From Ruegeria atlantica (GTDB lineage Bacteria; Pseudomonadota; Alphaproteobacteria; Rhodobacterales; Rhodobacteraceae): a DNA stretch of 64,000 nt. Each line of letters begins with the position of its first letter. Positions within the stretch are counted from its first letter, which is position 1. The DNA lies in the NCBI RefSeq assembly GCF_013033965.1, contig NZ_WQFE01000004.1, positions 1 to 64,000 of the forward strand. Direction: 5' to 3'. Made by a program: the position numbers and the translations under genes. The notes beneath the pieces are model-generated. The model had not been told where the DNA came from. It searched no databases and saw only the letters and a program-made list of their open reading frames with translations. Of the stretch, positions 27,844-37,124 are shown one piece after another.

Positions 27844-28826
27844 TGTTCTCCTTTGCTGCTTCTTGGGTCTTCCTGCTGCTTCCATTGCCCTTGTTGGTGT
27901 ATTGGCTTGTCCCACCGCACCGCGAAAAAAGCAGCTCAATCCGTATCCCGTTCTTTCGCAGTGTGGCGCAGGCCGTTGGGGTTGAACCCAGGTCAGGATC
28001 CGTCATTCCAAAACGCGCGAAGATTCAGACCACCGCGATCGCATTGATCTGGCTCCTTTTAGTGACGGCCATGGCCCGCCCCGAAAAACTGGGTGAACCT
28101 TTGGTTATCGAGAAGTCGGCGCGCGACGTGGTGCTTGCCCTGGACATTTCGGGATCGATGGACCAGCGGGATTTCACGACAATAGATGGCGCTCCGAAAC
28201 AACGACTGGCCGCGGTTAAGGATGTTTTGCGTCAGTTCATAACAGAACGCCAAGGCGACCGGATGGCTTTGATCATCTTTGGCACCCGGGCCTTTGTCCA
28301 AGCTCCCTTCACCGAAGATCTGAACAGTTTGAATGGGTTCCTGGATCAAACTCAAGTCGGCATGGCTGGTCCCAATACCGCATTGGGGGACGCAATCGGT
28401 CTGGGCATACGCACCTTTGACGCCAGCGAAGTTGACCAGCGTCTGATGATCGTTCTCAGCGACGGCGCGGATACGTCCAGCCGCATGACGCCGGTAAATG
28501 CCGCGGCAATTGCGGCCGAGAAAGGCGTCGTCATCTATACGATTGGCGTTGGTGACCCAGACGCCTCGGGCGAGGATCGGGTTGATTTGGATGCCTTGCA
28601 AGAAATCGCAGACCGTACGGGCGGCGAATACTTCTTTGCGGACGACGAAGAAGCATTGGCTGATACATATGCACGGATTGACGAACTCAATCCCCGGGTC
28701 GTGGAAACGCAAAGCTACAGGCCACGCGAAAGCCTAGCTCATTACCCGCTTGTGTTGGCGTTGCTGACAATGCTCATCTCCATGACCAGCCAGCACATCA
28801 TCCAGCGGCGCAGAGGTATAGCATGA
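27843..28826 (+). CDS. VWA-domain membrane protein, BatA-like, intact MIDAS
   Basis: A 327-residue protein with an N-terminal membrane helix, a second helix near residue 65 (TAIALIWLLLVTAMA), a VWA domain and a C-terminal helix. The metal-ion-dependent adhesion site is intact: VVLALDISGSMDQRDF (DxSxS near residue 101), the downstream Thr in AGPNTALGDAIG and Asp in VLSDGADTSSR. The ATG at 27843 overlaps the previous stop (TGATG); a GTG one codon earlier is possible. It resembles BatA of the Bat complex. Confidence 0.9.
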   Translation: MFSFAASWVFLLLPLPLLVYWLVPPHREKSSSIRIPFFRSVAQAVGVEPRSGSVIPKRAKIQTTAIALIWLLLVTAMARPEKLGEPLVIEKSARDVVLALDISGSMDQRDFTTIDGAPKQRLAAVKDVLRQFITERQGDRMALIIFGTRAFVQAPFTEDLNSLNGFLDQTQVGMAGPNTALGDAIGLGIRTFDASEVDQRLMIVLSDGADTSSRMTPVNAAAIAAEKGVVIYTIGVGDPDASGEDRVDLDALQEIADRTGGEYFFADDEEALADTYARIDELNPRVVETQSYRPRESLAHYPLVLALLTMLISMTSQHIIQRRRGIA

Positions 28827-30328
28827 GTGGCCCGTTGGCAGATTTCCATTTTTTGCGCGCCACTTGGCTGCTGTTCCTCATTCCCATTGCGGTCATGTGG
28901 TGGATGATGCGACCCAAGCCAAAATCAAACGCCCAGTCCCTTGCAGGTATCGCGCCGCACCTTGCTGTCGCTCTGACCCTGGGGGCTGAGGACAAAAGGC
29001 GTGTGTACCCGATAGACGTCGCGATGATCGCTGCAATCCTCGTAACACTGGCGGCGGCAGGACCAACATGGTCACGAGCGCCAAACCCATTGGTCGCCGA
29101 CACTGCGCCTCTGGTCATTGCGTTGAAGGTCACGGACAGCATGGAGGCACCGGACCTTCCGCCATCCCGACTGGAACGGGCCAAATTCAAGGTGACTGAT
29201 CTGATCAACGCGCGCGTCGGCGCTCAGACGGCGTTAATCGCTTATGCCGGGACCCCACACCGCGTCGCACCCTTGACCGAAGACGCCAACATTCTGCGCC
29301 CGCTTTTGGAGGGTCTCGCGCCCGCGGTCATGCCAAAACAGGGGGACGCCGCGGCTGACGCATTGGCCCTTGCCGAGACGATCCTGAACGACAGCGAAAC
29401 GCCCGGCGCAGTCTTGTTCGTTCTGGACGACCTCGACCCGTCTCAACTATCCGCATTCGAGACTACGACCGCACCTGTGTTTTTTCTGACTATGCTGCCG
29501 AACGGTCAAACTATTGCTCAGTTAAACGGCTTACGGAATACAACTGTTGTTCCTTTTTCGAATGACGAACGTGATATCAATCGCTTAGAGCGCCAAATTC
29601 AATCGGCTTACACGGCAGCACTGGACGATGACGACCGATTGGATTGGCAGGACAAAGGCTGGTTGCTGGCTTGGCCCGCCGCGCTTTTATCGTTGCTTTG
29701 GTTCCGCCGCGGTTGGGTTATCCGGTTGGCACTTCTGGCGGCGTTCCTTGCATCGCCATCGGGACCTGCATCCGCCGATGGTTGGCAAGATTGGTTCTTG
29801 ACCCCGGATCAACAGGGGCAAATCGCCATGAATCAGAAACGCTACGCGCAAGCGGCCGAGCTGTTTCAAGATCCTTATCACAACGGGTACGCACAGCTGA
29901 AAGCTGGTCAGTACCCTGAGGCAGCGGCCGTCCTGGTCGAACTGGACACACCCGAAGCTGCGTTTTCCGAGGGAATGGCGCGAATTCGAAACCGCGAGTA
30001 CCGACCGGCCATAGCGGCATTTGAAACGGCGTTGGAGCGACGACCCGATTGGCCCGAAGCACAACACAACCTCGAGGTTTCCAAAGCGATCCTCGAATTC
30101 GTCGAAACAACCCGAGAACAGTCGGACACAGGCGAAGAGGCTGGCATCGGAGCTGACGACACAGTCTTTGACAATGAGGCTGGGCGCGGAGAGGACACGA
30201 CCATTCAGGCCCCGTCCGACGGCGCGCAGGCCATGTCTGCCGACCAATGGATCAGCACGATTGACACGGACATGCAGGACTTTCTGCGCAATCGATTTCT
30301 GTTGGAAAATCAGGAGCAACAGCAATGA
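28823..30328 (+). CDS. VWA-TPR membrane protein (BatB/BatC fusion), degenerate MIDAS
   Basis: A 501-residue protein fusing a VWA domain (about residues 95-270) between membrane helices to a periplasmic TPR segment (AMNQKRYAQAAELFQDPYHNGYAQLKAGQYPEAA) and an acidic tail, so it combines BatB and BatC. The MIDAS is broken: the expected DxSxS reads KVTDS (K102, T104, S106). The SRLERAKFKVTDLI segment after it is otherwise typical, so metal binding at this site is unlikely. It overlaps both neighbours by 4 bp. Confidence 0.88.
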   Translation: MSGPLADFHFLRATWLLFLIPIAVMWWMMRPKPKSNAQSLAGIAPHLAVALTLGAEDKRRVYPIDVAMIAAILVTLAAAGPTWSRAPNPLVADTAPLVIALKVTDSMEAPDLPPSRLERAKFKVTDLINARVGAQTALIAYAGTPHRVAPLTEDANILRPLLEGLAPAVMPKQGDAAADALALAETILNDSETPGAVLFVLDDLDPSQLSAFETTTAPVFFLTMLPNGQTIAQLNGLRNTTVVPFSNDERDINRLERQIQSAYTAALDDDDRLDWQDKGWLLAWPAALLSLLWFRRGWVIRLALLAAFLASPSGPASADGWQDWFLTPDQQGQIAMNQKRYAQAAELFQDPYHNGYAQLKAGQYPEAAAVLVELDTPEAAFSEGMARIRNREYRPAIAAFETALERRPDWPEAQHNLEVSKAILEFVETTREQSDTGEEAGIGADDTVFDNEAGRGEDTTIQAPSDGAQAMSADQWISTIDTDMQDFLRNRFLLENQEQQQ

Positions 30329-31548
30329 GATACTTGACAGTCCTCATGCTATTTATCCCGGCACATTTGGTGGCTCAGACCGATACTCAGCCGCAGGTCA
30401 CGATTGAGGCGCCCTCTGATCCGGTCACTGTCGGGCAACCGGCAATCGTCCGGATAAAGGTCCTTGTGCATACGTTCATGCCGTCTCCTCCGGTGTTTCC
30501 GTCGCTGGAGCGGGAAAACCTGCTTGTTCGCTTGCCCGAGCGAGCCTCGGGGCCAATCAGCGAAACTGTCGATGGAAAGACCTGGTCCGGTATCCAGCGC
30601 AGCTATCGTCTGTATCCGCTTCAGGTTGGGCCAGTCGAATTCGGCGCGCAAAAAGTGGTTGTGACCTATGCCGATCCCGAAACGAACGCACCGACGAAGG
30701 CCGCTGTCCCCCTGCCCCAGGTCGCCTTGAGTGCCGTCGTACCGGAGGGCGCGCGTGACCTGAGCCCGTTGATCCTGGCAACGGGATTCACAGTCGACCA
30801 ACAGATCGACGGATCAACCGAAATGGAAAACGGCGGTGCCATAACGCGCCGACTGACTGCCAAAATTACCGGAACGACCCCATTTCTGTTGCCAGAATTG
30901 ATCCCCGATATGCAGGATCCATTGCTGAGCGCTTACCCAAAAGAACCGCGATTCACCGAGAGCGAAGATCGGGGTCTTCTATCCGGCGAGCGCGTTGATG
31001 AGATCGTTTATCTTGCGCAAGACGGCGGCCAGACTCAACTGCCGCCCATCACGATCCGATGGTATAATCTGGGCACCAATCAGGTTGAAACGATTGATAT
31101 CGACCCGGTTGCACTGACGCTTGCACCGCCGAAATGGCAGCCGCCTGACACGGATACATTGATCAGGATGTTTGCCTGGGTGGTCGGGTTGCTCTTTGCT
31201 CTTTGGGCCTCAGTACGGTTCCTTGGCCCACGTGTCAGAGAATGGAACCAAACGAGGCGCGGCAGATACCGCGCTTCCACCGACTACGCACTGGAGGCGT
31301 TGAGGAAAGCCCTGCAAGATCATGATATCTCATTATCTTATTCATGGTTAGAGATCTGGAAATCGCGCAGCAACGACCCGGACCGGGCTAGCGACCTGGA
31401 AGAGCAACTAACGCGGATCGGGGCGGCAAGGTATTCATCTCACACAGATCCAGAATCCAACGACTGGGCTGCAGCTTTGTCCGCGCTCAAGGCGATGAAA
31501 AAGGCGACGCAATGCCCGCGGACGCCGCTACCACCGCTTAATCCCTGA
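30325..31548 (+). CDS. BatD-like exported membrane-anchored protein
   Basis: A 407-residue protein with a signal peptide (MRYLTVLMLFIPAHLVAQ), a long periplasmic beta-rich region, and one membrane helix near residues 275-295 (FAWVVGLLFALWASVRFLG) before a cytoplasmic tail. Its place at the end of a MoxR/VWA operon and this topology fit BatD (BatD/'oxygen tolerance' family). Sequence signatures are weak, so context carries part of the call. The stop lies 2 bp from the convergent crp-like gene. Confidence 0.78.
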   Translation: MRYLTVLMLFIPAHLVAQTDTQPQVTIEAPSDPVTVGQPAIVRIKVLVHTFMPSPPVFPSLERENLLVRLPERASGPISETVDGKTWSGIQRSYRLYPLQVGPVEFGAQKVVVTYADPETNAPTKAAVPLPQVALSAVVPEGARDLSPLILATGFTVDQQIDGSTEMENGGAITRRLTAKITGTTPFLLPELIPDMQDPLLSAYPKEPRFTESEDRGLLSGERVDEIVYLAQDGGQTQLPPITIRWYNLGTNQVETIDIDPVALTLAPPKWQPPDTDTLIRMFAWVVGLLFALWASVRFLGPRVREWNQTRRGRYRASTDYALEALRKALQDHDISLSYSWLEIWKSRSNDPDRASDLEEQLTRIGAARYSSHTDPESNDWAAALSALKAMKKATQCPRTPLPPLNP

Positions 31549-31550
31549 GT

Positions 31551-32231
31551 TCAGCACTGGCAGGACGCGATCAGTTTTCGCCTATCCATCAGGCGTACGC
31601 GACCGTAACCAAGCTCGATCAATCCCAACGCGGCCAAACTGTGCAGTTTTCGGTGCAGAGTTGGCTGCGATACGGCCACCATCTCGGCCAGTTCATCTTG
31701 CGAGACGACAATCCACCCGTCGGATTTCGAGGCCCCCTCATCCAGATGCAGCAGGCGCAGAACCAACCGTTTTTCCGTGCCTGTCACCGCCAGATTCGCC
31801 ATGATGCGCAACGCGGTTTGCATGTTTTCGTGCGATAACGCATAGAAATCACGAATGTATTCGGGTTTGTCACGAACAAGCCGCTCCAGCCGGAGAGACG
31901 GAAAAAACAGTGTTCGTGTGCGTTGTGTCGCAACAACGCTCACCAACCTGCTGGACTCGGCGAACAATGCAAGGTCACCAATCCAGAACCCACCACCCTG
32001 TCTGTGAACCACGAATTCCTGGCCGTCATCGGCAGGTGCGGTGATTTGAACTGCGCCCTCGAGAACCGCGTAAACCCCGTTGGCGATGTCCCCATAGTGA
32101 TACAGGGCCGCGCCCTCATCGAATAATTTTGCGATCCCACAAGCCAGCAATTCCGATTGAAAATCTGGGCGGCGCGCCCCGAACCAACCAGAGGCCAGCA
32201 ATAGCTGTCGGTCATGAGGATTTTCAAACAT
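31551..32231 (-). CDS. Crp/Fnr-family transcriptional regulator
   Basis: A 226-residue regulator with an N-terminal cyclic-nucleotide-binding-like beta-barrel (LYHYGDIANGVYAVLEGAVQITAPADDGQEFVVHRQGGGFWIGDLALF) and a C-terminal winged helix (VSQDELAEMVAVSQPTLHRKL). It lacks the Cys cluster of FNR, so oxygen sensing by an Fe-S cluster is unlikely; the ligand is unknown. It is convergent with the Bat operon and divergent from the sulfatase gene, sharing a roughly 200-bp intergenic region. The sulfatase gene is its most likely local target (inference). Confidence 0.9.
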   Translation of the reverse strand: MFENPHDRQLLLASGWFGARRPDFQSELLACGIAKLFDEGAALYHYGDIANGVYAVLEGAVQITAPADDGQEFVVHRQGGGFWIGDLALFAESSRLVSVVATQRTRTLFFPSLRLERLVRDKPEYIRDFYALSHENMQTALRIMANLAVTGTEKRLVLRLLHLDEGASKSDGWIVVSQDELAEMVAVSQPTLHRKLHSLAALGLIELGYGRVRLMDRRKLIASCQC

Positions 32232-32298
32232 TAGTATTCTTCAATCTCATCATATGATAGGTTTCCAGACATTATCATAGCCTAAGCTACGGCTATTC

Positions 32299-32336
32299 GA
32301 TTCCCGACGTAATTCGAATTTTTCTTGCCGGGAATC
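32299..32336. repeat. Inverted repeat between crp-like and sulfatase genes
   Basis: GATTCCCG (32299-32306) and CGGGAATC (32329-32336) are perfect 8-bp arms 22 bp apart, in the divergent promoter region and about 92 bp before the sulfatase start. The spacing allows an operator for a dimer bound over two turns or a leader hairpin. It does not resemble the classical TGTGA-N6-TCACA Crp site. Confidence 0.4.
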
Positions 32337-32427
32337 AATACCTTGTTGGCAGATCGAAAACCACTGATCGCCTACTATTTCTTTCAAATCCCGGGTCACA
32401 GGAACTCGGTCAGTTCAGGAGCACACT

Positions 32428-34038
32428 ATGTCACCACCCCTTACGATTGCAGAAAGCTGGCGCGGCACATTGCGCAAATTCGCTGTCGCATCCGTCGCTG
32501 TTGCGCTGGCCCTGCCCGCCTGGGCCCAGGACCAAAAGCCCAATATTCTTGTGATCTGGGGCGACGACATCGGGCAATCCAACATCTCGGCCTATACGAT
32601 GGGTCTGATGGGATACCAAACGCCAAACATCGACCGTGTCGCGAAAGAAGGCATGATCTTCACCGACTATTATGGCGAGCAATCCTGTACCGCTGGTCGA
32701 TCATCCTACATCATGGGCCAGTCGGTTTTCCGTACAGGTCTTTCCAAAGTTGGTCTGCCTGGTGCTGATCTGGGTATGCAGGTCGAAGACCCGACCATTC
32801 CGGGATTGCTGAAAGATCATGGTTACGTGACAGGTCAGTTTGGCAAGAACCACCTCGGCGACAAAGATGAGCATCTGCCGACAAACCATGGTTTTGATGA
32901 GTTTTTCGGCAATCTCTATCACCTGAATGCTGAAGAAGAACCAGAGAACGAAGACTATCCCGGCGACGCGGTTCTGGCAGACGGTCGTACCTTCCGTGAG
33001 GCTTATGGCCCGCGGGGTGTGATCAAGTCCAAGGCGGACGGAACCATCGAAGACACCGGTCCGTTGACCAAGAAGCGCATGGAAACCGTTGATGACGAAA
33101 CCGTTGCGGCGGCAATCGACTTCATCAAACGGGCACATGAGCAAGGCCAGCCCTTCTATGTCTGGTGGAACGGCACGCGCATGCACTTCCGCACCCACGT
33201 CAAAGATGAAATGCGCCAACAGGCCAATGAGATCTTTGGTGGCGTTGCCGACGAATACACCGCTGGCATGATCGAGCATGACATGCATGTCGGGCAACTG
33301 CTGGACCTGCTGGACGAGCTTGACATCGCAGACAACACCATCGTGCACTACTCGACCGACAATGGTCCGCACATGAACACTTGGCCGGATGCTGCTGCTA
33401 CGCCATTCTGGGGTGAGAAAAACACCAACTGGGAAGGTGGCTGGCGCGTTCCGTCGATGGTCCGCTGGCCTGGTCAGATCGAGGCCGGATCAGTCACCAA
33501 CGAAATCGTGCATCACATGGATTGGCTGCCAACATACCTGGCGGTTGCCGGCGACGCGGACATCAAGGAAAAGCTGAAAGCTGGCTACAGCTCGTCCGGT
33601 ATGGGCCGCGACTACAAGGTGCACTTGGATGGCTACAACATTCTGCCCTTGCTGACCGGCGAAACAACTGAAAGCCCTCGCTCCGAGATCTTCTATTTCT
33701 CGGATGATGGCGATCTGACCGCGTTGCGCTATGACGACTGGAAACTGATCTTCCTTGAGCAGAAAGCTTGGGCAACCCTGCGTGCCTGGATCGAACCCTG
33801 GACCGAACTGCGCATTCCGCTGATCGTGAACCTGCGCCGGGATCCGTATGAGCGCGCCTATCGCACCTCCAACACATACTATGACTGGTTGTTGGATCGG
33901 GCCTATTTTCTGGTTCCCGCGCAGCAATACGTTGGTGACTTCCTGGCGACATTCCAGGAGTTCCCACCGCGCCAGAAAGCGGCGAGCTTCAACCTGGATC
34001 AGGTCATGGAGAAGCTAACGACACCGACAAACAACTAA
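32428..34038 (+). CDS. Exported arylsulfatase (S1 family)
   Basis: A 536-residue sulfatase that hydrolyses sulfate esters. A signal-like segment (LRKFAVASVAVALALPAWAQ, residues 15-34) indicates export. The metal-binding Asp pair is in NILVIWGDDIG. The formylglycine signature is SCTAGRSSYIMGQ with C87 to be converted to formylglycine (C-x-A-x-R type). H/K catalytic residues are in GKNHLGDKDEHLPTNHGFDEF, and the second metal Asp in YSTDNGPH. No formylglycine-generating enzyme is nearby. The substrate is unknown; marine algal sulfated polysaccharides or arylsulfates are plausible. Confidence 0.93.
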   Translation: MSPPLTIAESWRGTLRKFAVASVAVALALPAWAQDQKPNILVIWGDDIGQSNISAYTMGLMGYQTPNIDRVAKEGMIFTDYYGEQSCTAGRSSYIMGQSVFRTGLSKVGLPGADLGMQVEDPTIPGLLKDHGYVTGQFGKNHLGDKDEHLPTNHGFDEFFGNLYHLNAEEEPENEDYPGDAVLADGRTFREAYGPRGVIKSKADGTIEDTGPLTKKRMETVDDETVAAAIDFIKRAHEQGQPFYVWWNGTRMHFRTHVKDEMRQQANEIFGGVADEYTAGMIEHDMHVGQLLDLLDELDIADNTIVHYSTDNGPHMNTWPDAAATPFWGEKNTNWEGGWRVPSMVRWPGQIEAGSVTNEIVHHMDWLPTYLAVAGDADIKEKLKAGYSSSGMGRDYKVHLDGYNILPLLTGETTESPRSEIFYFSDDGDLTALRYDDWKLIFLEQKAWATLRAWIEPWTELRIPLIVNLRRDPYERAYRTSNTYYDWLLDRAYFLVPAQQYVGDFLATFQEFPPRQKAASFNLDQVMEKLTTPTNN

Positions 34039-34058
34039 GTCGCGTGTAAAAGCAAACC

Positions 34059-34086
34059 GGGTCGCCACATGAAAGGCGGCCCTTTT
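34059..34086 (+). terminator. Terminator after the sulfatase gene
   Basis: GGGTCGCC (34059-34066) pairs with GGCGGCCC (34075-34082) with one G-T pair, an 8-nt loop, then TTTT. It is about 20 bp past the sulfatase stop, so the HAD gene is probably expressed by readthrough or from its own promoter. Confidence 0.75.
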
Positions 34087-34111
34087 CATCTTGAAATTGA
34101 ATGAGAAATTC

Positions 34112-35086
34112 ATGCGACATATAATTCTAAGCGCCCTGCTGTCCTGTGTGCCGCTCGCTCTGTCCGCAGACCCGTTGCCCAGTTGGAACGCGGCCGACAG
34201 CAAAGACAGAATTATCGAGTTTGTCACGGCCGTAACTGACCCACAGCGCCCCGAATATGTGACACCCGCTGAACGGATCGCAGTCTTCGACAACGACGGT
34301 ACGCTTTGGGCCGAACAGCCAGTGTATTTTCAGCTGATCTTTGCAATAGACCGGCTGGCTCAAATGGCCGAAGACGACCCTTCGATCCTGACCACGCCTG
34401 TATTGCAGGCGGCTGCGAAAGGCGATCTGAAGGCAATCGCGGAAGGCGGTCATGACGCCTTGATCGAGGTTTTGAACGCGTCGCACTCGGGCGTTTCGGT
34501 CGACGAATTCCAAAGCGCCGTAGCCGACTGGCTGGAAATCGCCCGGCACCCGGAAACCGACCTGCCCTATGATCAGATGACATATCAGCCGATGGCGGAA
34601 TTGCTGCGGTATCTGCGCGATGAAGGCTTCAAGACGTACATTGTCTCTGGCGGCGGCGTACACTTTATGCGCGTCTTCGCCGAGGAAGCCTATGGCATTC
34701 CGCCCGAACAGGTTCTGGGAACATATATGGAAACCGCCTACGACAGCGCGGAAAGTGAACCGGTCATTGTCAAGGCTGACGGCATCGCATTCGTGGACGA
34801 CAAGGAAGGCAAACCGATCAATATCGAACGTACGATCGGCAGGCGCCCCATTCTGGCCGGGGGAAATTCTGATGGCGATTTTGCGATGTTGGAATGGACC
34901 ACCGCAGGTGATGGGCCGCGGCTGGGTGTTCTGGTTCATCATACGGATGCCGAGCGTGAATGGGCCTATGACCGGGAAAGCCCGATCGGAAAACTGGTCG
35001 ATGGATTGGACAGGGGGCCAGACATGGGCTGGGTGATCGTAGATATGGCGCAAGACTGGTCGCGCATCTACACTGGGGCGAACTGA
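34112..35086 (+). CDS. Exported HAD-family phosphatase
   Basis: A 324-residue HAD-superfamily hydrolase with a signal peptide (MRHIILSALLSCVPLALSADP), so periplasmic. Motif I is VFDNDGTLWAEQPV (DNDGT), motif II is TYIVSGGG, and motif IV is GGNSDGDFAML. It probably removes phosphate from a small molecule, substrate unknown. The ATG at 34112 is preferred to an upstream TTG. It follows the sulfatase, suggesting the two work on ester-linked sulfate and phosphate in the same compartment (inference). Confidence 0.88.
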   Translation: MRHIILSALLSCVPLALSADPLPSWNAADSKDRIIEFVTAVTDPQRPEYVTPAERIAVFDNDGTLWAEQPVYFQLIFAIDRLAQMAEDDPSILTTPVLQAAAKGDLKAIAEGGHDALIEVLNASHSGVSVDEFQSAVADWLEIARHPETDLPYDQMTYQPMAELLRYLRDEGFKTYIVSGGGVHFMRVFAEEAYGIPPEQVLGTYMETAYDSAESEPVIVKADGIAFVDDKEGKPINIERTIGRRPILAGGNSDGDFAMLEWTTAGDGPRLGVLVHHTDAEREWAYDRESPIGKLVDGLDRGPDMGWVIVDMAQDWSRIYTGAN

Positions 35087-35110
35087 ACCACCCCGGAGCC
35101 CAACAACCCA

Positions 35111-36523
35111 ATGTGGACACTGCTTTTTTCCGCCCTTGTCTTTGCGCTCTATACAACGGCAGTTGTCTTCGCGGTGCGCGCGGCCCAAACCGCGCGCACG
35201 CCTCAAGGTGCCGTCGGCTGGGTGGTCTTTCTGATCTCGGCCCCGATGTTTGGTGTGCCGCTTTACCTGTTTCTGGGACACCATAGATTTCGGGGTTACC
35301 GCATCGCGCGGAAGGAAAGCCAGCGCGTTGTCGAGGGGATCAAAACTTTCGCCGATTACTCAAAGCCCAACGCCGACAAGATGCTCATCAACCCCAGACC
35401 GTTCGAGGCATTGGCGCATATGCCGGTGTCGCGGGGCAACGGGGCAGAGCTGCTGGTTGATGGTCAAGCCACCTTTGATGCGATCTTTGATGCTATCGAT
35501 GCGGCCAAGGCGTATGTTCTCATCCAATTCTACATCGTGCGCGCAGATGAACTGGGGCAAAAACTGAAGGACAAGCTGATCGAAGCCGCCAAACGCGGTG
35601 TCAGCGTCCGGTTCATGATGGATGCCGTCGGAAGCTATAGCTTGTCAAAAGAATATATCGAAGAGATGCGCGAGGCAGGTATCGCCGTTTCAGATCCCGG
35701 TGAACAGCGCGGGCCGAGATTCAGGTTTCAATTGAATTACCGCAACCACCGCAAAACAGTGGTTATCGACGGCGAAACGGGTTTCATTGGGGGTCACAAC
35801 GTCGGGGTCGAGTATCTTGGTCAGGACCCACATTTCGGACATTGGCGCGACACCCATGTCAGGTTGACCGGCCACATTGTCCGGCAATTGCAGTTGATCT
35901 TCATTGAAGACTGGCACTGGGCGCATGAAGAAGACCTGATCGACCAGTTGGACTGGGCCGGGACCGAGGCCGATCAGGACATGAACGCGCTGCTGGTGGC
36001 CACAGGACCAGGGGACGAGACAGAAACCGGCTCAATGATGTTTTTTGCGGCCATTACTGAGGCGCAGAAACGGATCTGGATCGCGTCGCCCTATTTTGTA
36101 CCTGACATTGATATTATGGCCGCGCTAAAACACGCGGCTTTGCGCGGTGTCGACGTGCGCATTCTGGTACCTGACAGCATTGATCACCGCCTGCCGTGGT
36201 TGGCCGCCTTTGCCTATTTTGACGAGATCCGCTCCTGCGGGGCACAGATTCTGCGCTACACGGATGGCTTCATGCATCAAAAGGTTTTTGTGGTGGACGA
36301 CTCGCTGGCCGCTGTTGGGACAACCAATCTGGACAACCGGTCATTTCGATTGAACTTTGAGGCAATGGCCTTGCTGTTTGATCCTCAGGCCGCCGCCGCA
36401 GTCGACGCGATGCTGCAGGAAGATTTCGCCAAAAGCTATGAGCTGACGCGCTATCTGGAACAGCAACCCATACACATACGTCTGGGCGCTCCGCTGGCGC
36501 GATTGTTCGCACCGATCCTTTAG
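35111..36523 (+). CDS. cls: Cardiolipin synthase (phospholipase D family)
   Basis: A 470-residue membrane enzyme that condenses two phosphatidylglycerols to cardiolipin. Two N-terminal membrane helices (residues 1-20 and 36-55) are followed by two HKD motifs: NHRKTVVIDGETGFIGGHN and MHQKVFVVDDSLAAVGTTNLDNRSF. Length and arrangement match ClsA. It begins 24 bp after the HAD gene. Its stop overlaps that of the convergent ion-channel gene by 4 bp. Confidence 0.94.
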   Translation: MWTLLFSALVFALYTTAVVFAVRAAQTARTPQGAVGWVVFLISAPMFGVPLYLFLGHHRFRGYRIARKESQRVVEGIKTFADYSKPNADKMLINPRPFEALAHMPVSRGNGAELLVDGQATFDAIFDAIDAAKAYVLIQFYIVRADELGQKLKDKLIEAAKRGVSVRFMMDAVGSYSLSKEYIEEMREAGIAVSDPGEQRGPRFRFQLNYRNHRKTVVIDGETGFIGGHNVGVEYLGQDPHFGHWRDTHVRLTGHIVRQLQLIFIEDWHWAHEEDLIDQLDWAGTEADQDMNALLVATGPGDETETGSMMFFAAITEAQKRIWIASPYFVPDIDIMAALKHAALRGVDVRILVPDSIDHRLPWLAAFAYFDEIRSCGAQILRYTDGFMHQKVFVVDDSLAAVGTTNLDNRSFRLNFEAMALLFDPQAAAAVDAMLQEDFAKSYELTRYLEQQPIHIRLGAPLARLFAPIL

Positions 36524-36954
36524 GCCATAAACCTTTCCTGAAACACCCGGGTCATCAGGGCGACCATGTAGGCTGTGGACAACCCAAAGGCCAACAGGCC
36601 AGTGACCGCAGCAAACGTTCCGAAAATTCGAAGATTTTCTCCCAAAACGATGTCGCCGTAGCCAAGCGTGGTAAACGACACTAACGAGAAATACAGGGCT
36701 GTGTTCCAGTCGGGCAGTACATCATACGCGACCCAAACAATTGCCCAGATCCAAACCTGAATTGTGTGGGTCGCGACAATAAAGGCCAACGCGGTTGCAA
36801 TCGGACCGGCGGTTGCCAGCATGGCACCGCTGTTCTCCCAACGCTCGACCAGCTTGTTGATGGCCAACGTGCACATTGTCAGAAGGATAATTTCGACCAC
36901 AAAGCAAAGTCCAAGAAACGTACTGCCCCAAAGGATTTGCTGCGACAAGGTCAT
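36520..36954 (-). CDS. Two-helix potassium channel family protein
   Basis: A 144-residue inner-membrane protein with the K+ selectivity filter TTLGYGD after a pore helix, and a following transmembrane segment (FGTFAAVTGLLAFGLSTAYMVALM). Two further hydrophobic segments precede the pore, giving about four helices. The ATG at 36954 has AGGA at good spacing; the longer frame upstream looks non-coding. It lacks a recognisable regulatory (RCK/cNMP) domain, so gating is unknown. Confidence 0.87.
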   Translation of the reverse strand: MTLSQQILWGSTFLGLCFVVEIILLTMCTLAINKLVERWENSGAMLATAGPIATALAFIVATHTIQVWIWAIVWVAYDVLPDWNTALYFSLVSFTTLGYGDIVLGENLRIFGTFAAVTGLLAFGLSTAYMVALMTRVFQERFMA

Positions 36955-37124
36955 GTTTTTGCATCCTGAATTGTTCCGACGACGGATCGCTTCACAATGA
37001 CCTGCACAGCGGGATGAGACAACCCGCTCGACCTTACGCATAGTGCGGCGAAAGGAACCTATGGCGTGTCAACGCTGGACAGTTAACGAAACTGTTGCAA
37101 ATCCTTGTAAAAATGAGGACGAAC

